From Maratus speciosus (lineage: Eukaryota > Arthropoda > Arachnida > Araneae > Salticidae), in contig OZ010786.1 in the NCBI GenBank assembly GCA_963932465.1, positions 531,901,073 to 531,965,072 on the forward strand: 64,000 bases of DNA. The letters run 5' to 3'. Of this stretch, positions 57,664 to 64,000 are shown one piece after another; positions within the stretch are counted from its first letter, which is position 1, and each line of letters opens with the position of its first letter. The notes under the pieces are model-generated. The model saw only the letters and a program-made list of their open reading frames with translations. It searched no databases and was not told the origin of the DNA. A program made the translations under genes and the position numbers.

Positions 57664-58554
57664 TTTGATAATTTTACTGCGTTACTTTTTATTGTAGTTA
57701 TAATTATGAGGATAATAGATGGATCTCTGATGACCATTGATTCAGTTTATAAATTACAAACACATTTCTGAAGTTAGACGTTCTAAAATAAATTGAAGAA
57801 AATCCTCTTGACATAAATTGCAAGTTATCTGACACAATTTAGCATAATATTTGAGATATAAACGATAATTTTGCATCGCACTGATTCATGAATTCTACCG
57901 CAAGTTCTTAAGAGTGAAATTTAAAAATAAAATGCATTTCAAATGTGATCGTAATATTTTTTTGATATATTTGTAGACGAAAAACATTTTATACAAAAGT
58001 AATCTATTTATATAAGCCTCTATATTCTAATATGCCAGTTTGGCATATTTTTATATTTCAAAATTCAGAGTTCATGCCGTAAATAAAAATTAGTAAGAAA
58101 TTTTATATTTTCAAATGACAAACTGTCTGTAAGCATGAAATGTCTATTAATACAAAAAATACAATTCGGAAAATCGTGTAGCAAAAATTGCAATTCTTGA
58201 TTTTTGGTTCTTTGCTTCTAACAAAAACACACAAGATGTTTTTATTCCGTCAAAAAATATTAATTTCAAATGAAAGCTAAAAAGGATTTATTATGACTGC
58301 TAATATATCATTTGAACAAAAACATTTATACTCACATTCTTCGCAATAAAGCAGAGTACGAGTCCGTAAAAATGAATTTGTAATAGATATATTCTAAAAT
58401 TCTTAATACTCGTATTGTATCGAATAAAAAAGACTTAAACAAAAAGCACCTTTCTTTTTTTTCCACCCATCTATTATACCGTTGCAATATTATACGTAAG
58501 TAATGTTTTTTTTCTGCATTGAATTGGTAACGTATGAATCAATATTTTTATATT
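57664..58554. other. AT-rich, no gene seen
   Basis: Only a short hairpin, AATATGCCA-GTT-TGGCATATT at 58029-58049, stands out. Confidence 0.4.
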
Positions 58555-60715
58555 TAGAACAGGAACAGTAAAGCAGTTCACGTTTCTTAGTTTAAATTCA
58601 AATTCAAAGTTCTGTATACGAATAAAATAATTATTAAATATATAAAAGAAAAGAGTGTTAAAATAATTATAAATTATCTAATATAGATGCAGCTATAATA
58701 CATGTAAGATGTTATTATTATTAAATTTACATCGTAACTACTTAAATATTTGATATTTACGAAGTATTTCCCCCTTTGTTTCAAAACTATTAAAATATCT
58801 TCTCCTGTTTTTCATTTTCTTAACGAAGAATCATAATATCAGATATACAGAAGAAAAATATTAAACAAGTTATAATACCACATAAAAATAATTTAAAATC
58901 AAACAAGATTAGCAGAATATTAATACGAAATTCCATAACTGTACAATGTTAAAACTAGAATTTTCGAAAGCCAACTAAATAAATCTTTATACATAAGCAT
59001 ACCTCTTGAACCAATATTCATCAATTAACCACTTATAGACGCTCATGAATTTCAAATAAGTTATTCATACCTGCATACCTATATGTGTTATCTACATATA
59101 TTAATAACATGTAACACTTTCAGCATTATCTACGAATATTTACGCATGTTAAACCTTTGCCAGGCTGCTACTCAGACGAATAAGAAAAAAAAAACATTTC
59201 GCCTACAATACAAAATTTGAAAATCCATAACTTATCCAGGTATTAAAAAAATCCTAATTAAAAATTCGATTTCCTAACAAATAATATCTGTGCTTACTCT
59301 TTAACCAGTAAAATAAGAAAAAGCTCAAGTTAAATGTAATTTAAAATTTTTGAGAAATGTAAGTCAATGTTGAAAAATATGAAGAATTTACAACTGTATT
59401 CTTCTGTTTAAAAATTCAAGAAAACTGTACTATATTGACGAGATGTGAATTGAATATAGTAAAATGTTTTGTTTTTGTCTGTGTGTGTTTTTAACCATTT
59501 GTATTGTGTATTTAACATAGAGCTTATACATAATATAAAAATATTATTTCAGACATTTCAATTTGTAATTCATCTGAATAAAAAATAGATCTGAAATGTA
59601 CGAATGCAAATATAGACATTTTGAGAAAAATAATTTATAAATAAAAGAGTTAATAATATGTTAACATTTATTTAAAGTTAATCTTTAAATTAAATTTTAA
59701 AAAATCTACACTTATTTTAAAGCTGAACCTAAATATTGTTATAGCAAACAAATGCAACTTTTAATGGATTTCTCTTTCTATAAACAAGTAAAATAAAAAA
59801 TAAAGGAGATAAAAAATACTCTTTTCATGTATCTCTTTTCACTCTTTTCATGCTTTCTTTATCAATTTCAATATACATTTAACATAGAGGTGATAAATGA
59901 TATGTAACTTTTATTTTTAAATAGTACTATTTTTAATTCATATGAATAAAAATGGATTTAGAATGTGCAAATGTAAATTTAGACATACTTTTAGCTAAAG
60001 AGTTCATAAATAAAAACAGCTAATGCATTGTTAAAATTCATTTAAAGCTAATATTAGAATTAAATTTAGCAAGCTAAACATAAATATTGTTACAGCACAA
60101 AAATGTAACTCTAAATGTATTTTCTCTTCTTAAAAAATGAAGTAAAAAATAAAAATTATTTTCATGTTTTACAATTCCCTAACTTCCTTCATAATTTTAA
60201 AGGCTATCAGAAAAGCTGCAGTAATTGAAAAACGGCCTTAACATTCTGTTTATCTGGAATTCGATACAAGAATAGGATTTTCCGCACTTATTTTTTTATT
60301 CTAGTATCCAACAAAAGCAACATGGTTTCCTCGGAGATTAAAAGTCTATGTCAGAAGAAATTCAAAGAACATATTATGGACACTAAAGAAAAATGTCCGA
60401 CGATACCAAGGAAAGTTATATTCGTATTTCGAAACGTAAAGTTTATGATAAGAACTTTTAATTACAAGCATTTTTCCTTTTGAAAGTTTGTGTTAAATAT
60501 GTATTTAAAATAAATTGTTTTCAAGAATTTTTATTTTGACAGTGAAATATGCTTCATAAATAATCTACGCATTTAGTAAATTACAACAACAACATAAAAA
60601 GTGTAACAGTTAAAAATCTTAAACCCCAAAAAACTGCAATTAAAATTATTAACATATTCATTTGTATGCTGAATATTTATTACGTACTATATCATTAAAG
60701 ATTATTAAATAATAA
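58555..60715 (+). repeat. Right copy of the segmental duplication (part 1)
   Basis: Collinear with 1-1885 and then directly with 4040-4130, so it lacks the left copy's block from about 1886 to 4035, and it also lacks the MITE at 901. It contains its own internal tandem duplication. Noncoding in both copies. Confidence 0.75.
59500..60120 (+). repeat. Internal tandem duplication of about 370 bp
   Basis: The block ATTTAACATAGAG.T.ATA through GTAATTCAT.TGAATAAAAA, AATGYACRAATG.AAAT.TAGACAT and AAATATTGTTA.AGCA occurs at 59508-59755 and again at 59877-60110. The left paralogue has it once (1149-1390), so the duplication is private to the right copy. Confidence 0.75.
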
Positions 60716-61119
60716 AATATATATAATTTAGAAAATTTGCAGAAAATTTCACATGTCTATGATTTTTTAATTTGAAATTGAATTGCTGAATGTTTATTCA
60801 ACTTGGCATAGATAAGTAAGACCAATTGGATGTTGAAAACGGGGTGACAAGTAGCCCGTGTCCTGGGCCTGAAATTTCTGAGGGGTGGAAAATATAGAGG
60901 CTGTTCGCACATTTTTTAGATCATTTTGGTTAGCGGTAATAAAAAATCGTTTGCTGCAAAAGAAATAATTGCAATTGTACAATGTTTTTAAAAGTCAAAA
61001 TTATCATGTGCGACTTGAGTTTTTTTAATGGCGTTTTTAACGAAGCAGTGGTTTGAAGGCTATATTTACGCTCTTTCCGGAGAGAAATATTTATATTCAA
61101 AATAAATAATCATTGTTTA
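60716..61119. other. Unassigned, start of the right-copy insertion
   Basis: Sequence without counterpart in the left paralogue. No gene seen. Confidence 0.4.
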
Positions 61120-61210
61120 ACGTCTGATATACGAGTTAAAAATAATAAATATATTACAAATCATCAGACATACAAGTAAAATTACATAAATACATTTAAT
61201 ACAATTAAAA

Positions 61211-61251
61211 AGCAAACGTTTCAAGCTAAATTTTAGCCCCTCATCAGTGCA
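61211..61251 (-). ncRNA. Hammerhead-ribozyme-like motif, copy 1
   Basis: On the minus strand TGCA-CTGATGAG is followed by a stem-II hairpin GCTAA-AAT-TTAGC, then GAAAC and GTTTGC. It matches the copy at 62077-62117 except for the last base of the stem I partner (TGCT rather than TGCA). Confidence 0.7.
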
Positions 61252-61326
61252 ACAAAACATTCAAATAACACAAAACTATATATCACGTTTACAGTTACAA
61301 ATTATTAGCAGTTAAAATTAAATAAA

Positions 61327-61327
<1 letters not shown>

Positions 61328-61388
<61 letters not shown>
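61328..61388. repeat. TA microsatellite, about 60 bp
   Basis: Uninterrupted AT dinucleotide run inside Penelope-like copy 1. The other copy has an A-run at the same place (61982-61993). Confidence 0.95.
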
Positions 61389-61391
<3 letters not shown>

Positions 61392-61394
61392 AAC

Positions 61395-61697
61395 AATGCT
61401 GAGTATTCAGGAGGAAGCGCACATGATTCATTTATCGGCGACGTTTGCTTACGAGTGAACACACCTTCCAGAAAAACTCTACTTTTAATATTATTGCAAC
61501 CGGATCTGATAACTTTCATATTCGTGAAATCTGGGATATGGTCGGTATCCAAAGAATGCTGTACAATTTTAGACTGTAGTTTTCCAGATTTGTAAGTACG
61601 TTTATGCTCGGCAAGGCGAATGGCGCAAGTGCGACCAGTTTCGCCAATATATACTGAGTCGCAACCTTTACATGGTATACTGTAAATAACAATGTAA
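61395..61697 (-). pseudogene. GIY-YIG endonuclease fragment (Penelope-like), copy 1
   Basis: Reads YIVIYSIPCKGCDSVYIGET, then GRTCAIRLAEHKRTYKSG and QHSLDTDHIPDF, ending CALPPEYSALFK at the TA run. The SVYIGETGR block is the GIY-YIG core, preceded by the CxxC pair characteristic of Penelope-like endonucleases, with arginine and histidine (RLAEH) at the expected spacing. The reverse transcriptase part is absent, so this is a truncated fragment. The role of the intact domain is nicking target DNA for primed reverse transcription. Confidence 0.85.
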
Positions 61698-62023
61698 TGT
61701 ACAAAGGTTGCGACCCAGTATATATTGGCGAAACTGGTCGCACTTGCGCCATTCGCCTTGCCGAGCATAAACGTACTTACAAATCTGGAAACCTACAGTC
61801 TAAAATTGTACAGCATTCTTTGGATACCGACCATATCCCAGATTTCACGAATATGAAAGTTATCAGATCCGGTTGCAATAATATTAAAAGTAGAGTTTTT
61901 CTGGAAGGTGTGTTCACTGGTAAGCAAACGTCGCCGATAAATGAATCATGTGCACTTCCTCCTGAATACTCAGCATTGTTTAAAAAAAAAAAAAATTATA
62001 CTTTATTTAATTTTAACTGCTAA
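61698..62023 (+). pseudogene. GIY-YIG endonuclease fragment (Penelope-like), copy 2
   Basis: Reads KGCDPVYIGETGRTCAIRLA and continues collinearly with copy 1, differing at a handful of residues (for example DS to DP, GKLQ to GNLQ, TRKQ to TGKQ). The CxxC first cysteine is lost at the junction. The ATG at the start of the frame arises at the junction and is probably not a natural start. The frame runs into an A-run and ends at 62023. Confidence 0.85.
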
Positions 62024-62076
62024 TAATTTTTAACTGTAAACATGATATATAGTTTTCTGTCATTTGAATGTTTTGT

Positions 62077-62117
62077 TGCACTGATGAGGGGCTAAAATTT
62101 AGCTTGAAACGTTTGCA
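62077..62117 (+). ncRNA. Hammerhead-ribozyme-like motif, copy 2
   Basis: TGCA (62077-62080) pairs with TGCA (62114-62117) as stem I. CTGATGA is the conserved core, GCTAA-AAT-TTAGC forms stem II and GAA precedes ACGT, a minimal palindromic stem III. Position 17 is T (62113), so cleavage would fall between 62113 and 62114. Order and spacing fit the type I hammerheads known from Penelope-like elements, whose short stem III is thought to work as a dimer. Activity is not shown. Confidence 0.75.
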
Positions 62118-62204
62118 TTTTAATTGTATTAAATGTATTTATGTAATTTTACTTGTATGTCTGATGATTTGTAATATATTTATTATATTTATATTCCGTT
62201 ATCC

Positions 62205-62850
62205 AAAAACGATGATAATGGACAAAAATGGAAAACAATTGTCACAATAGATAAATCATGGGTGTATTTAAATGATTGATGCAAAAAAAGAGCCATTTAT
62301 TATCATGAAATGGGGAGAAAAAATAAGTACATGGTTCAAAGAATCGAAAGGAAGTTTCTCTAAGGGATTCATTATTGTTCGTGGTTTTTCATATCATGGC
62401 AAGTTAAATATAAAGAAAGTGGGGAAAATGTCAAGATTAACTTGAAATACTCTCAGTAACATATTTATCGCCAATTTTCTTAATGAAATACCATTGCTTT
62501 AACCACAGTGCCATCAAATTATGAAACTCCTTCACGACAAAGCTAGCAGTCACACACCACACTGTAAATTTTTTAAAAGAAAGGGAACAAAAATCCAGTA
62601 TCATGGCCATACCCTTCACTGATGTCACTACTAAATCTCCCGATGTATTACCTACGGATTTTTGTGCTTTCGGACTTTTAAAATCTGCATTATCCAAAAG
62701 TCGTCCCATAACCCTTACAGGATTCTGGAAAGCGGTCAGAAGGAATGGTATAGAATACCTCTTTTGACACTTCAAAAGGCATTATTATCCTAGAAATTGC
62801 GGTGTCGAAAGATAGTTCAGAATAAGGGCCGTGAAATAGAACATTTAAAA
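62205..62850 (+). pseudogene. mariner/Tc1-type transposase fragment
   Basis: Scattered frames read VTIDKSWVYLND (about 62240), the first-aspartate region; LLHDKASSHT (about 62527), the second-aspartate block; DVTTKSPDVLPTDFCAFG (about 62620), the third acidic block; and LLSWKLRCRKIV near 62790, the C-terminal end. Several frameshifts and stops separate them. The N-terminal DNA-binding part and both inverted repeats are not recognised. It is a dead relic. Confidence 0.75.
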
Positions 62851-63139
62851 CACAAAAAATTTATTTAATGTAGTTTTGTGAATACAATATACATCGTCTA
62901 AAAAATGTGTGAACAGACTATGTATTTCACAATTTCATCTAATTTTCCATTAAAAAAAATCCTAATTATGAAAAATGTAATATTTGTGATATTAATACGA
63001 TAAACCGAGAAAGATATATCTCGATATTTGGTTAAAAGCACATTTTAAATATAGTACAAAAGATATTTATTTTTATACCTGGAACAGTTTTTCAATTTTC
63101 TGGAAAACTAGAAAAATGCCAGTTGAGCCCTCGCCACAA
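62851..63139. other. Unassigned
   Basis: AT-rich, no feature. May include the lost end of the mariner relic. Confidence 0.35.
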
Positions 63140-63226
63140 GTCCAGCTAGCTCACTGGTAGAGCGTCCTCGCTTAATACCAATCAAACAGGTTCAATTCAA
63201 TATTTCGATACTTTTTCATTCTGTTG
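63140..63226 (+). repeat. tRNA-derived repeat unit, single degenerate copy
   Basis: GTCCAGCTAGCTCACTGGTA is a D-arm/A-box-like start. AACAGGTTCAATTCAATA is a decayed B box, and the tail TTTTTCATTCTGTTGG corresponds to the CCCAGTTGG tail at 2400. Confidence 0.6.
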
Positions 63227-63231
63227 GTTTT

Positions 63232-63830
63232 ACGCCTCTAAACCAATTCGAATATAAATTCAGCATTTAGCCCTTTATGTACTGAATTATGAATTCATGA
63301 AAATTTTGTTTTCTGTAGCATTTTTCGTGAATTTTTGAAACTGCATTAGAAGATTTACGTAATCATTTAATAAATTTTAGAAGGATTAATTAAATTTCAA
63401 TTTATAAGGATTTTGTGCAATATTTATGACCCCACTCAAATCTTTTATTTTCAATATAATTCTAAGTATTTTGCAGAATTGGGAAATGTACAAATATAAT
63501 GTTCTTACAATAGTAATGTAGAAATATTTCAGAACAGAAAAATCCCCCCCCCCCCACCCAACGCCAAGAAAGCTGAAACGATACAAATGTAAAAGAAATC
63601 ATCCTTTAAAAAAAAATATATATATATATATTTTTTTTTTTGTGTGTAACCAATAATGCTTTTGGATCTATATAAAATAATGCATCTATAACTCATTCCA
63701 AACTGTATTACTACTAATCGATGTATTACATCATTTTTATAACAAGTTATTTCAATGGTACATAAAAGTAACGTCAGTAGATAAAGGGTTAAATTTCTAA
63801 TTAAAAAATTATATTGCAAAAGATTCAATA
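63232..63830 (-). repeat. Dispersed repeat, copy 2 (inverted relative to 2790-3340)
   Basis: Its reverse complement follows 2790-3340 through the G-run, the TTATTGGTTACACA phrase and the TTCATGAATTCATAATTC block. It lies directly after a tRNA-derived unit, as copy 1 also does. Confidence 0.7.
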
Positions 63831-63837
63831 AAATATA

Positions 63838-64000
63838 GTAGTTGATAACCTGTTATATTTAAGAAAATAGCTTTCAATATCTATTTTCTGCCAGACAAAC
63901 TGGCAAATCTTGTTGGACAAAATCTGTTAGACAAACTTTTCTTAATATACGAAAATCTCAAACAACCACAATCGAAAAAATACAATAACCTGTTCCGAGT
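63838..64000 (+). repeat. Right copy of the segmental duplication (part 2), open at window edge
   Basis: GTAGTTGATAACCTGTTATA resembles 4155-4175, and ATCGAAAAAATACAATAACC resembles the phrase at 4217. This shows that 60716-63837 is an insertion within the right copy. Confidence 0.6.

Larger units (their letters stand above)
61125..61697 (-). mobile_element. Penelope-like element fragment, copy 1
   Basis: A 5'-truncated fragment with the C-terminal GIY-YIG endonuclease coding part (61395-61697), a long TA microsatellite (61328-61388) after it, then a hammerhead-like sequence and a tail ending near 61125. The same order is seen, inverted, in the abutting copy at 61698-62195. GIY-YIG endonucleases of this kind with CxxC are the signature of Penelope-like retroelements. 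Confidence 0.8.
61698..62195 (+). mobile_element. Penelope-like element fragment, copy 2 (inverted)
   Basis: Head-to-head with copy 1. The join is at about 61697-61700, where the coding part of each starts at almost the same codon. It contains the endonuclease fragment, a 3' region with a hammerhead-like motif, and a tail ending TTGTAATATATTTATTA near 62190. Confidence 0.8.

Noticed and set aside
1..64000. CRISPR array or bacterial operon structure
   Set aside because: Tandem arrays here have long diverging units without repeat-spacer structure, and the element families are eukaryotic.
1..64000. Host protein-coding exons
   Set aside because: Apart from the unidentified frame at 37878-38243, no frame showed a cellular protein domain or splice-flanked conserved peptide.

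Overview
This window is AT-rich nuclear DNA of a eukaryote, most likely an arthropod. The mix of element families and the tRNA-like repeats would suit a chelicerate such as a spider, but that is inference and no host gene fixes the taxon. I found no convincing exon of a cellular protein-coding gene. Nearly everything recognisable is mobile or repetitive: decayed transposases, a Ty3/gypsy-type retroelement, Penelope-like fragments, many short inverted-repeat elements (MITE-like), tandem arrays with periods from 12 to about 600 bp, tRNA-derived repeats and long homopolymers.

Layout. 1-1885 plus 4036-4260 is a diverged direct paralogue of 58555-60715 plus 63838-64000. The two copies carry different insertions: TTAA and foldback elements and tRNA-like units on the left, and a block with two inverted Penelope-like fragments and a mariner relic on the right. 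6.6-13 kb is a series of unrelated tandem arrays (about 370, 330, 101, 275-420, 550 and 60 bp), one holding a TTAA-flanked MITE. 14072-15832 is a complete but broken pogo-like transposon with TA target duplication. 16-17.5 kb holds two inverted-repeat structures. 17990-24948 is a Ty3/gypsy-type element with gag, protease, RT, RNase H and integrase all broken, and an odd composite 5' LTR. 25529-26723 is a 1.2-kb TIR element carrying a tRNA-Val-like segment. 28.5-33.2 kb holds MITEs, hairpin-led repeats and a satellite with a higher-order period of about 600 bp. 37.9-39 kb has an unidentified 121-codon ORF and a 482-bp foldback element.

39220-45456 is the best-bounded element: a 6.2-kb P-superfamily transposon on the minus strand, with near-matching CA(G)GGCCGTCGCG ends, a 7-bp target duplication, a recognisable THAP domain and scattered transposase blocks. 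It contains a 1.7-kb pogo-like derivative with a zinc-finger-like tail, which is itself split by a TTAA-flanked MITE. That gives a three-level insertion history.

45.6-46.9 kb is a satellite of about 143 bp. 47-56.9 kb is mostly featureless AT-rich DNA with microsatellites and short palindromes. 56991-57663 is a Tigger-type relic. 61.1-62.2 kb holds two head-to-head Penelope-like GIY-YIG fragments. Each is followed by a sequence that fits the catalytic core of a hammerhead ribozyme, the most interesting functional RNA signal here. All coding remnants are interrupted, so the window looks like a transposon graveyard rather than an active gene region. All repeat and identity statements were made by eye.
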